Assembly: GCA_002321895.1 (NCBI GenBank) | Contig: DCMZ01000003.1 | Location: 124,001-188,000 of the forward strand | Length of the DNA: 64,000 nucleotides | DNA from: Bdellovibrionaceae bacterium UBA1609 | GTDB taxonomy: Bacteria > Bdellovibrionota > Bdellovibrionia > Bdellovibrionales > UBA1609 | Reading direction: 5' to 3' | Shown: in pieces, positions 34,849 to 42,875 of the stretch | Position numbering within the stretch: the first letter of the stretch is position 1 | Layout of the letters: every line of letters starts with the position of its first letter | Program-made: the position numbers and the translations under genes | Notes under the pieces: model-generated | What the model was told of the DNA's origin: nothing | The model's database searches: none | The model's input: the letters and a program-made list of their open reading frames with translations, nothing else

Positions 34849-35729
34849 GTCAAGGAGCCATTAAATTCAATCCAGACATCCATAAGAAAATAGACATTAA
34901 TTCTGATATTAGTGGATTCACCAAACTCACCACTATGCTAAAAAAAGATACTGGAATTAATATTGTTTTAAGCGACAAGAACAAAACCCTCGTATCCAGT
35001 CGTCTCAATAAAATCTTGATTAAATATAATCTAAACTCCTATTCTGAGTACGCAGATTTTATTAAAAAATCGGGGCCAAAATATTATAATGAATTCATCA
35101 ACTGTCTAACTACCAACACCACACATTTTTTCAGAGAGGAAAAGCATTTTACGTTTTTAGATCAATACGTAAAGTCAGCTGAGTTTTTGGATCATTTAAA
35201 CAAGGCTGGCGGAACAAGAATTTGGTGTTCTGCCTCTAGCTATGGTCACGAGGTCTACACGATTTTAATGACATTACTTAACTCATCCACTTTCTCACCT
35301 GGTAACTTAGATATAAAAATGCTCGCTACAGACATTGACGACCGAGTTCTTGCTGTTGCCGCAGAAGGTGAATACGAAGAGGCACAGGTCAAAGGTGTAC
35401 CTAAATACTTGCTGACCAATTATTTCGATAAAAAGAAAGATGGAGATAAAGTCTCCTATCGAGCTAAAGATCTTATGGCCAACCGAGTGACCTTTGCTAA
35501 ATTTAATTTACTTTCTCCAGAATACCCTTTCAAAAATAAGTTTGATCTTGTTTTCTGTCGAAATGTTTTAATCTATTTTGATCAAAATGATATTAACTAC
35601 GCCGTTTCGAAAATGACCGACAATTTGCGAATCGGCGGGCTACTGTTCGTCGGGCACTCAGAAAGCGGAAACATACACGACCAGAGGTTACAAAAAGTCA
35701 CCTTTGGAGTCTACAAAAGAATCAATTGA
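34845..35729 (+). CDS. cheR: Chemotaxis protein methyltransferase CheR
   Basis: 294 residues. Methylates glutamates of MCPs with SAM. N-terminal helical domain (residues about 20-95, ending TTNTTHFFREEKHF, the characteristic CheR motif), then a Rossmann-like domain with RIWCSASSYGHEVYTI (motif I), MLATDIDDRVLAVA and FDLVFCRNVLIYFD. Overlaps cheA by 4 bases. Works against the CheB encoded at 37008. Confidence 0.95.
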   Translation: MSQGAIKFNPDIHKKIDINSDISGFTKLTTMLKKDTGINIVLSDKNKTLVSSRLNKILIKYNLNSYSEYADFIKKSGPKYYNEFINCLTTNTTHFFREEKHFTFLDQYVKSAEFLDHLNKAGGTRIWCSASSYGHEVYTILMTLLNSSTFSPGNLDIKMLATDIDDRVLAVAAEGEYEEAQVKGVPKYLLTNYFDKKKDGDKVSYRAKDLMANRVTFAKFNLLSPEYPFKNKFDLVFCRNVLIYFDQNDINYAVSKMTDNLRIGGLLFVGHSESGNIHDQRLQKVTFGVYKRIN

Positions 35730-35738
35730 GGAATTCCA

Positions 35739-37004
35739 ATGGATGATAACTTTGTTTCTGAGCTACAAACTGACTTTATCAATGACACTAAAAGTGAGGC
35801 TGAATCTTTTGTTCTTGAAGTGAATGAGTTTTCCTCGCGCCCAAACGAAGTTATTCATAACTTTAGTAAATTGCTACATAACTTTAAAGGCAATGCTCAT
35901 GCTGTTGGCTTTACCAACTTTGCTAGTTTTTTTCACCTACTAGAGTCTATTATAATTCCTCTTGATCAAAAGCTACCGAAAGATTTAGATGGACCCTTTC
36001 TCTCGGTGCTAGAGTTTTACATGTCAGAGGTGGTTTCAGTTATACAGGTTTACTGTGATAGCGTTGGAGAAAACCTGAGTGATGATCGTGATCTGTTATT
36101 ACAAAAGTCACACCAACTCTTTCACTTTAAAGAATGGTGTTGTAGTGAATTTAATTTAGAAAGTGATTTCGATAAAATCTATGCAACTATTTGTAATGAT
36201 AATGAGTTCTTAGACAAAGTCGATGCTGAGATGCAAGTGACCGAAGTCGCAGATGAGCCGAACCCTAGCGAACCTATTGAAGATGACTTTTCTGCCCAAT
36301 TGAACCAGGCATTGGAAGCATCGACTGAAGAGCCAGCAGACGAGTTGAACAGTGAAGGTGAATCAGATATAGGGCAAGATGAAACTTCAGACACATCTGG
36401 ACCAGAAGGCCCCTTGGACCTGGGAGCTCAGTTCCCTGATATATCGGCTTCTGAATCTATTTCGGAAAGTGACGACACTCCCAGCCAACCCTCTCAACCA
36501 GACTCGATAGTGGAACCCACTAAAGAAACCGTAACACCTTCTACTGTCCCCATAATGGAGGGCATGAACAACACTCCAGCAGACACGAAAGATCGATATT
36601 TAGTATTCAAAAACAATGGGCAACAATACGCCATCAATGCGGATCTCGTTCTAGAGGTGGTAAAAAAATGTGAAACAACCTTGGTAGACACTAAAGATGA
36701 ACAAAGTGTAGGTGTCTTAGATTTTAACAGCAAATTTGTTGAGATTTACGATATCTTTCAACCTTTAGCAGTTAATTGGAATCTAAGTTTAGAAGAACGA
36801 AATTTTTATTTTATTCTAGTAAATACCACGAATGGAATTTTAGGCTTTCCTTCTCAAGACGTCGATCAGGTCATGGAGTTTAATAGCCAAGATTTTTTTG
36901 ATCTTAGTATTGACATTCATCACTTGCCGATCTTCTCCCAAATTCACAGATACAACGAAAAGAATATTTTGATTTTGAATCCAGAAAAATTAAAGGCAGC
37001 TTAA
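35739..37004 (+). CDS. Hpt-like / CheW-like two-domain protein
   Basis: 421 residues. N-terminal ~115 residues look like a histidine phosphotransfer domain: LLHNFKGNAHAVGFTNFASF parallels the Hpt motif HxxKGxA, with His47 as the possible phospho-acceptor. A long Asp/Glu/Ser/Pro-rich linker (about 170-285) follows. The C-terminal ~130 residues are a CheW/P5-like fold (YLVFKNNGQQYAINADLVLEV, VGVLDFNSKFVEIYDIF) but without the NLRG signature. The arrangement is CheA-like without dimerisation and kinase domains. Encoded between cheR and cheB; may be a phosphate-accepting array adaptor. Confidence 0.75.
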   Translation: MDDNFVSELQTDFINDTKSEAESFVLEVNEFSSRPNEVIHNFSKLLHNFKGNAHAVGFTNFASFFHLLESIIIPLDQKLPKDLDGPFLSVLEFYMSEVVSVIQVYCDSVGENLSDDRDLLLQKSHQLFHFKEWCCSEFNLESDFDKIYATICNDNEFLDKVDAEMQVTEVADEPNPSEPIEDDFSAQLNQALEASTEEPADELNSEGESDIGQDETSDTSGPEGPLDLGAQFPDISASESISESDDTPSQPSQPDSIVEPTKETVTPSTVPIMEGMNNTPADTKDRYLVFKNNGQQYAINADLVLEVVKKCETTLVDTKDEQSVGVLDFNSKFVEIYDIFQPLAVNWNLSLEERNFYFILVNTTNGILGFPSQDVDQVMEFNSQDFFDLSIDIHHLPIFSQIHRYNEKNILILNPEKLKAA

Positions 37005-37007
37005 ATT

Positions 37008-38075
37008 ATGAACCAGAAAAAGACCAAAATCTTAATTGTCGACGACTCAGCTATTATTCGTAAATTACTAAGAACAATATTTGAAAAAGAGCCCACCTTT
37101 GAAGTCATCGGTGCTGCCCCAGACCCTTACATTGCCCGGGATATGATAGCACGGGAAACACCCGACGTTATGACCCTTGATATCGAGATGCCAAAAATGG
37201 ATGGAATTGCCTTTTTGGAAAAGATCATGGCTCACCACCCTATCCGAACTGTGATTATTAGTAGTTTATCTAAAGCGGGTTCAGAAATCGCCATGCGTGC
37301 ATTTGAAGTGGGCGCTGTCGACGTCATTGAAAAACCATCCATCGACGTAAATACCGTGATGATGGATAATGGTAGAACAATTATTGAGAAAGTAAAACAA
37401 GTTGCCAAAGCGAATGTATCTCAAATTCAACCAAAACGGACCTACAGATCTATTGCTAAAACGAATATCTCTTCTGGTGCATTAGAAAAGACCACACACC
37501 AAATTTTAGCTGTAGCCTCCTCTACTGGAGGTACAGAAACATTAAAGGAAATTTTCACTAAACTTCCCGCAGATATACCGGGTACGGTGATCGTCCAACA
37601 CATGCCTCCTGGTTTCACTAAAACTTATGCGGAATCTCTGAATAAAATTTGCCCCTTCAATGTGAAAGAGGCTGAAGAGAATGATACGATTTTACCGGGA
37701 CATGTTTATCTCGCCCCAGGAAATTTTCATATGCGCATTAAGCGAGTGGGTGGATTTTATAAAATCCGTCTATCTCAGGAACCCCATATCCATGGGGTTC
37801 GCCCAGCGGCAGACTTACTGATGGAATCTGTGGCCAAAGAAGTGGGAGCCAATGCCATTGGCTTGATTGTAACAGGTATGGGGAAAGACGGAGCTCAAGG
37901 TCTTCTGAAAATGAAGGAGGCTGGCAGCTTTAACATCGCCCAAGATGAAAAAACCTGTGTGGTCTATGGTATGCCCAGAGAGGCTTTTGAAGTCGGAGCC
38001 ATTCACACAGTAGCTAGTCTAGGTAATATCCCCAATGAACTTATTAAGCAGTTTAAAGCGCGCGCTGTTAGCTAG
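37008..38075 (+). CDS. cheB: CheB receptor methylesterase, intact
   Basis: 355 residues. Receiver domain (VDDSAIIRK, Asp in MTLDIEMPKMDG, Lys in VIEKPS) joined to the methylesterase. All three catalytic residues are visible: Ser in VASSTGGTE, His in VIVQHMPPGF, Asp in VTGMGKDGAQG. Removes methyl groups from MCP glutamates when phosphorylated by CheA. Its end overlaps the YceI-like gene by 41 bases. It is the reference against which the degenerate CheB domain at 13183 stands out. Confidence 0.95.
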   Translation: MNQKKTKILIVDDSAIIRKLLRTIFEKEPTFEVIGAAPDPYIARDMIARETPDVMTLDIEMPKMDGIAFLEKIMAHHPIRTVIISSLSKAGSEIAMRAFEVGAVDVIEKPSIDVNTVMMDNGRTIIEKVKQVAKANVSQIQPKRTYRSIAKTNISSGALEKTTHQILAVASSTGGTETLKEIFTKLPADIPGTVIVQHMPPGFTKTYAESLNKICPFNVKEAEENDTILPGHVYLAPGNFHMRIKRVGGFYKIRLSQEPHIHGVRPAADLLMESVAKEVGANAIGLIVTGMGKDGAQGLLKMKEAGSFNIAQDEKTCVVYGMPREAFEVGAIHTVASLGNIPNELIKQFKARAVS

Positions 38076-38592
38076 TCTTGCTGTAATACTCAACTCCCAA
38101 ATCTCTTGGGCTTTTGGTAACCAAGGTCAGTGGACCCCCATTGACTCTAAAGTAGAATTTAAAATTTTCCATTTTATGCATAACGCAAAAGGGCTCTCAA
38201 ATAAAATGAGTGGTTCTGTGGATTGTGCTGATGGATCAAAATGCACTTATGAGCTCTTTATTCCTGTAATGACCTTCGCTTCTCGCAACGAAGACAGGGA
38301 TAAAGATATGCGAATTGCAATTCAATCCAAGGATTACCCTCACGTTAAACTTTCTGGAACGGGAGTCGTTGACGATGATAGCTTCAAAACGAATATGAAA
38401 ATTGATTTTGCCGGATCTTCCCATAGTTTACCTCTGGAGTTTTCACTGACCTCAGACTGGTTTAAGCGTGTCGCCAAAGGAAAAGCACAACTAAAGGTCA
38501 GTGACTTTGGAATTCCCCTGCCCAGTTTGTTAGGAATGCCCATCGAAGATAAACTGCTCATAGAGTTTCAAGTTCGCTTCGAAAAGAAGTGA
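38035..38592 (+). CDS. YceI-family periplasmic protein
   Basis: 185 residues; signal peptide about 1-26 (ending ISWAFG). The mature part has the YceI lipocalin-like pattern: WTPIDSKVEFKIFHFMHNAKG, then FASRNEDRDKDMRIAIQSKDYPHVKLSG, which is the family's hallmark region. YceI proteins bind polyisoprenoid lipids, often isoprenoid quinones. The ATG lies within the last 41 bases of cheB in another frame, so it is expressed with the chemotaxis operon by position; a functional link is not known. Confidence 0.8.
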   Translation: MNLLSSLKRALLASLAVILNSQISWAFGNQGQWTPIDSKVEFKIFHFMHNAKGLSNKMSGSVDCADGSKCTYELFIPVMTFASRNEDRDKDMRIAIQSKDYPHVKLSGTGVVDDDSFKTNMKIDFAGSSHSLPLEFSLTSDWFKRVAKGKAQLKVSDFGIPLPSLLGMPIEDKLLIEFQVRFEKK

Positions 38593-38675
38593 ATCTACAT
38601 TGACCAAGGCCTCCCTATCGTCCAGAAACTGCTGCCCGCAAGGCATCGGACTCCTTTTTCATATATAATTAAATT

Positions 38676-39986
38676 ATGAAAAGAATGTTTTTTTTAATCA
38701 CTACACTTCTTACTTCCATCTCTACCCTTGGGAATAACCCCTCACCCGCAGTGGCCTATAAACTTGAAGGTCAAATTGTAAGTGGTGATAGCAGCTGCCA
38801 AAAAAAACCTATCGATTTATGGCTATCCCAGGGGAAACAGCTATTGTTTCAATCCATAGTTCCAGTTGGGGGTACCTATTCATTTTATGTTCGCCCCGGA
38901 CAGTACAACTTAATTGCAACGTCCACCGAAGATTGTTTTCAAGGTAAAGTGGTAAACGTCACCACCCAAGATGTTATAGAGAATTTTGACGTAAAGCCTT
39001 CTCACGTGGCTCGCAATGAAGGGCTAAAAAAAGCCGACCGCATGCCCGCGTCCACTTTTCGCGGTCCAATCATGGACCCCGGTTTTGGAGGCCCTCATTG
39101 GCAAGCGAGAAACCAAGTGTATTACCCTCAGAGAGGCCGATCCACTTGGCCCAGACAAATACCCACTTACTATAGCGATTACACCGAGGGCACTTACTGC
39201 CCCGCCTGTGAGCTTTATCGATCTCCGCTTCCCTATAACAATCAATGGATGGCGCGACGATATTCTAATTTTGGACAGATGATGTACTCCAATCATTCTT
39301 TCCCTTGCGCGTGGCAAGGCATTGGCTGTGCCAGTAATTACTACCCCTCAGGTGGGCCGGTCATGATGGGAAAACCCAATGTCTATTTTGAGAATGTTCC
39401 TAAGGATGGCGCTAAAGTCTCCATCAATTTACCTAATAAGAGCCGAATGATCGCCACGGTACCCATCCATAAACCCACCTGGGAAGTCTCACCAGCAAAA
39501 GATGGGAATATAGTCATTGGTGGCGTTAGCTATCCTTACATCCATTATGATTATCGCGCATACTTAGATGGCCTGCAGAACACCAAAGGCTTTTGTACGG
39601 GACCTGATGATTTGATTGAGAAGTTAGAATCCATTTTAAAAATTTATCAGTTTACTGAAAGCTCGATTAATGACTTTACCGTTTACTTCAAACAAAAGAT
39701 CCCACCGGATCATTCCTACTGTGTGTATCCGCAACTAGAAACCGACATCCAAAGTATGTCTATTTTGAAAACGGAACCCCAACCCGAGCAACTGGTACGT
39801 ATCAATTTTATCGTTGTTCCAGGCAACACTCGTAAGCTCACATCGACCAAGTTCAGACTAAGCCCTAAAGAAAATTGGAAGGCAGATCCACCTGAATCCA
39901 GTTCGGGATTTACCGTGAGGGAATGGGGTATGGGATTTCTAGTGGGCGAAAAGGCAAAGTCTGTTCCAGGAAACACGCGCCAGTAG
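38676..39986 (+). CDS. Secreted protein with Ig-like N-terminal domain, unknown function
   Basis: 436 residues, signal peptide about 1-19. Residues about 27-105 resemble a carboxypeptidase-regulatory or Ig-like fold (YKLEGQIVSGDSSCQKK, GGTYSFYVRPGQYNLIAT). A Tyr/Pro/Arg-rich middle (YYPQRGRSTWPRQIPTYYSD, TYCPACELYRSPLPYNN) and a Cys-containing C-terminal domain follow. No catalytic motif seen. Cys are in small clusters, so it is probably disulphide-bonded at the cell surface or periplasm. Confidence 0.6.
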   Translation: MKRMFFLITTLLTSISTLGNNPSPAVAYKLEGQIVSGDSSCQKKPIDLWLSQGKQLLFQSIVPVGGTYSFYVRPGQYNLIATSTEDCFQGKVVNVTTQDVIENFDVKPSHVARNEGLKKADRMPASTFRGPIMDPGFGGPHWQARNQVYYPQRGRSTWPRQIPTYYSDYTEGTYCPACELYRSPLPYNNQWMARRYSNFGQMMYSNHSFPCAWQGIGCASNYYPSGGPVMMGKPNVYFENVPKDGAKVSINLPNKSRMIATVPIHKPTWEVSPAKDGNIVIGGVSYPYIHYDYRAYLDGLQNTKGFCTGPDDLIEKLESILKIYQFTESSINDFTVYFKQKIPPDHSYCVYPQLETDIQSMSILKTEPQPEQLVRINFIVVPGNTRKLTSTKFRLSPKENWKADPPESSSGFTVREWGMGFLVGEKAKSVPGNTRQ

Positions 39987-40070
39987 CCACTGACGTGATG
40001 CGCACAGCAGCATAAGGCTCGGGAGTCACTCCCCTGTTGAAAAAGCAGTCATCTTTTTGTTTATTGGCGC

Positions 40071-42257
40071 ATGCTTCAGAGCGAACACAAATCAGATCTG
40101 GCCCCATCCCGTCCAAAATCTTTTTGGCCCGGAAAGTGGCACCCTAAATCCGTCCTTCAGCGGATGTCTAACTATTACAGATTTCGTTTCGGGCCCTATC
40201 CCTTTAATAGGAAACATCTAGATAAAGCTCCCTTATTTCGACTACAAGAACCCATCATTCCCATGATTGAGTTCGACCAATTCAATCTAGATGAGCGCAA
40301 TGCTCAATGGAACAAGATCGCTGATGAACATGATTATTTGGACGCTGATTTTCAGCACATTATGTATCAGCTAGTAGAACCCGTTGGCAGAATCGACCGC
40401 TTGTCTTGGATGCGGGTGACTGCCGTAAAAACCTTACAGCAACTCAAGCTCTTTGGACCTGACAAAGTGGGATTGAGTATAGGCTCCGACCTGGGTCAAC
40501 TTAAAGATTATCTAATTCCAAGAACAAAACACTATTTTGAAAAACGAGAACCCGGGCCCCTGGATTTTAAGAGCCATGCTTTCGACTTTGTGATTGTAGT
40601 AGATATGCAAAGTCTATTTGATTCCCCTGAAGAAATGAGCGTCCTAGCGAAACAAGTGGCTCGGGTACTGAAACCGGGCGGGCATGCTCTTTTTCTAACG
40701 GATGTAATTTTAAACGGTCATTTTTCCCGTACGGCGATTAACCGTCAGCAAATTCAAAATCATTTGGTTGAGCCACACAATATGGACCTATTAAATGGCG
40801 GCCGGATAGATTTCCGCCTCACACTAGAAAACATGAAACATGTTTGTGATTTGAGTGAGCCCCACCCCATATTTAGCTTGATACAAAAACGGGGAAGCGC
40901 CGCTCAAACTCCCATTCAGTTGGTCTTTAAAAAACCTATGGATAAAGTTAATTTGGGATTTGATAAAATCTCCCTTGAAAAGTTAGGCCTTCCCAATGGC
41001 CCTACTGGATCTTCATCAAACTTTCTTCAGCAAGCCTTGCGAAGACACACGGATCTTAGAGAGTGGAATGTGGTTCGCCATAAGAAGGAGTTGGAAGACC
41101 GAGGCTGGTTTTATCTTTTAGAGCCAAGAGGACCTGGGCAAATTCAACGCCTAGAGAAGCACTTACTGGACAGCCCTTGGCTCGTAGATCAGGTAAAACG
41201 CTGCCACTGTACACTGTTATTTTCCTTTATAAGTGAACCTCTCGGATATGATATTTTTGAATGTTTTGATCGACTTACTAAGAAGCATGCTCTCCCCAGA
41301 ACGCAATTGGTTCTTTTGACTTCGGATTTGAGTGCCGATTTAAAAAAGGACCTAATGAACGAATACCCCACCATCACATATAATTTCGGCGCGGCCGAAG
41401 CCAGTCAGTGGATGGTCAACCCCGATGGTTTCAACCACCGCATAACTTTTGAGAAAAGACCATATCTCTATATTCATGAATCTCAGTCTATGTTTTTCCA
41501 TCAGGTCCTTCTTAACTGTCTGCTTGAGGATAAAAATTTAATAACCCCAGCCCTTGTGGACTGCCCAAAATGGGATAAACACAGTCGCATGCGAAACTTT
41601 AGAAGCCTTTTACTCGAAGCCTCTGAGAGTAAAAAATTTCAACTCATTAAATCCGAACTTCTAGAGGGGTTTTCCCATTTACAAGAACGCTTGCCTCTCA
41701 GTACAACTGCAGATAAAGAGCCGACGGGGCATGAATTTAACCATGACCCAAGAAAATATTCAGAGAGTTATTTTTCGTTGATTTCGGATCGGGTGTTCTT
41801 TGGTGATTGCGACATTCAAGAGAAAACTATTTTTGAAAATCAGATCTTTTTCTCCCCCATGGCGTATAAGGCTTTTTTAAACTTACACCCAATGATTTAT
41901 GTTGGCCCCGCCAGATCCATTTTTCACTTGCGCCGGATGGGGTTTCATATGTTTGATGATTTTTTTGATCATTCCTATGATTTGATCGATGATCCCGTTC
42001 AGCGATTACGCTCCATTGCTAATGAAGTTCGCCGACTCTCACAACTGAACCCAGATCAGTGGGCCGATTTTTATAGACAAAACGGTCAAAGGCTTCAGGA
42101 GAACCAGCGGCTCATGGCTAAAATGCAAGAACATGAGAGCTGCACCCAATGGCTGCAACGCCTGGGAAACCTAAAAGGAGCTAAGCTGCAGTATCGCTCA
42201 GAACCTCTTTCGAGGATCCCAGAACCCGAAATTGTGCCCGAAAACCCCAATATTTAA
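40071..42257 (+). CDS. Large cytosolic protein with methyltransferase-like segment, unknown function
   Basis: 728 residues. There is no clear ribosome-binding site at the ATG at 40071; ATG 40164 is an alternative. No signal or membrane segment. Residues about 130-220 resemble a SAM methyltransferase: KVGLSIGSDLGQLKDYL (poor motif I), then FDFVIVVDMQSLFDSPEE and VARVLKPGGHALFLTDV, the typical post-motif. The remainder is unfamiliar; two later regions (LDSPWLVDQVKRCHCTLLFSF and VYVGPARSIFHLRRMGFHMF-like) may be a nucleotide or sugar-binding domain resembling glycosyltransferase tails. A double-domain surface-glycan modifying enzyme is possible but not shown. Confidence 0.55.
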   Translation: MLQSEHKSDLAPSRPKSFWPGKWHPKSVLQRMSNYYRFRFGPYPFNRKHLDKAPLFRLQEPIIPMIEFDQFNLDERNAQWNKIADEHDYLDADFQHIMYQLVEPVGRIDRLSWMRVTAVKTLQQLKLFGPDKVGLSIGSDLGQLKDYLIPRTKHYFEKREPGPLDFKSHAFDFVIVVDMQSLFDSPEEMSVLAKQVARVLKPGGHALFLTDVILNGHFSRTAINRQQIQNHLVEPHNMDLLNGGRIDFRLTLENMKHVCDLSEPHPIFSLIQKRGSAAQTPIQLVFKKPMDKVNLGFDKISLEKLGLPNGPTGSSSNFLQQALRRHTDLREWNVVRHKKELEDRGWFYLLEPRGPGQIQRLEKHLLDSPWLVDQVKRCHCTLLFSFISEPLGYDIFECFDRLTKKHALPRTQLVLLTSDLSADLKKDLMNEYPTITYNFGAAEASQWMVNPDGFNHRITFEKRPYLYIHESQSMFFHQVLLNCLLEDKNLITPALVDCPKWDKHSRMRNFRSLLLEASESKKFQLIKSELLEGFSHLQERLPLSTTADKEPTGHEFNHDPRKYSESYFSLISDRVFFGDCDIQEKTIFENQIFFSPMAYKAFLNLHPMIYVGPARSIFHLRRMGFHMFDDFFDHSYDLIDDPVQRLRSIANEVRRLSQLNPDQWADFYRQNGQRLQENQRLMAKMQEHESCTQWLQRLGNLKGAKLQYRSEPLSRIPEPEIVPENPNI

Positions 42258-42353
42258 AGCCGTTTAGCTATTCGTTCGAGGCTATCCGCTCACTCCAGGA
42301 AGATCTAGACAGTCCTCCGTAGAGATGTTAATTATTCCCCTTCAAAGTTCCTT

Positions 42354-42421
42354 GCGGAGAGTTGGCAGAGTGGTAAGCCTGACAGCCCCGCAGCCTGAAA
42401 GGCGAGGAGCCAGGGTCAGGC
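42354..42421 (+). ncRNA. tRNA-Ser-like partial copy leading into a stable hairpin
   Basis: Bases 42354-42374 match the acceptor and D-arm part of the genuine tRNA-Ser downstream (42501-42521) at 20 of 21 positions. Beyond this the sequence is not a tRNA: GCCTGAC (42377-42383) pairs perfectly with GTCAGGC (42415-42421), enclosing GCCT/AGGC and CC/GG. No anticodon arm, T arm or 3' acceptor strand can be placed. It may be a decayed tRNA copy or a tRNA-mimic RNA. Just downstream AATTTTAAA (about 42434) pairs with TTTAAAATT (about 42471). Confidence 0.4.
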
Positions 42422-42502
42422 GAGAACGGAAACAATTTTAAAGTCGAATCGACCCATTGGGAGATGAGAATTTAAAATTAACAATTGAATAAGACTTCAA
42501 GC

Positions 42503-42593
42503 GGAGAGGTGGCAGAGTGGTTGAATGCGCACGCCTGGAACGCGTGTAGGCGTTAATAGCGTCTCGAGAGTTCGAATCTCTCCCTCTCCGCCA
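42503..42593 (+). tRNA. tRNA-Ser (GGA)
   Basis: 91 bases with encoded CCA and the long variable arm of class II tRNA. Acceptor GGAGAGG / CCTCTCC, D arm with GGCAGAGTGGTTGAATGC, anticodon arm CACGC-CTGGAAC-GCGTG giving anticodon GGA, variable arm TAGGCGTTAATAGCGTCT, T arm GAGAGTTCGAATCTCTC. Confidence 0.95.
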
Positions 42594-42601
42594 AATTATA
42601 A

Positions 42602-42628
42602 AAGTCATCCCAAAGGGGTGGCTTTTTT
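42602..42628 (+). terminator. Terminator after tRNA-Ser
   Basis: AAGTCATCCC pairs with GGGGTGGCTT (two G-U) around an AAA loop, followed by a T run. 8 bases after the tRNA CCA. Confidence 0.85.
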
Positions 42629-42670
42629 AATTTCTGCTGATGGAGTTATTGGAACAATCTCCGAGTTCGA

Positions 42671-42757
42671 CAAAAATAGCAGGAGGCTATTTTTGAGATG
42701 AGCGAGCTTTAGCTCGCGAGCAGGTGGGCAGGAGCCCACCATCCATCTCTCCCTCCT
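42671..42757 (+). promoter_or_regulatory. Three consecutive hairpins, two with AGGA loops, upstream of the glycosidase gene
   Basis: Hairpin 1: CAAAAATAGC / GCTATTTTTG, loop AGGAG (42671-42695). Hairpin 2: GCGAGCT / AGCTCGC (42702-42717). Hairpin 3: GGTGGGC / GCCCACC, loop AGGA (42723-42740). Hairpins 2 and 3 are also enclosed by GAGATG / CATCTC. CCTCCT at 42752-42757 could pair with the first loop. The GGA-in-loop layout is that of CsrA/RsmA binding sites. Could be the 5' leader of the next gene or a REP-like element. Confidence 0.5.
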
Positions 42758-42875
42758 AAGCCTATAAAATCACTTGGAACTTTCTATACTCCCAATGTCT
42801 CCCATTAGGAATACTCTAGCCTAAAGTTTGAGTCTAGATTGTCCGATAACGACACATCATAATGTGGGGGAAAAA

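Noticed and set aside
42354..42421. Selenocysteine tRNA
   Set aside because: No matching 3' acceptor strand, no T arm, no TCA anticodon in a stem-loop.
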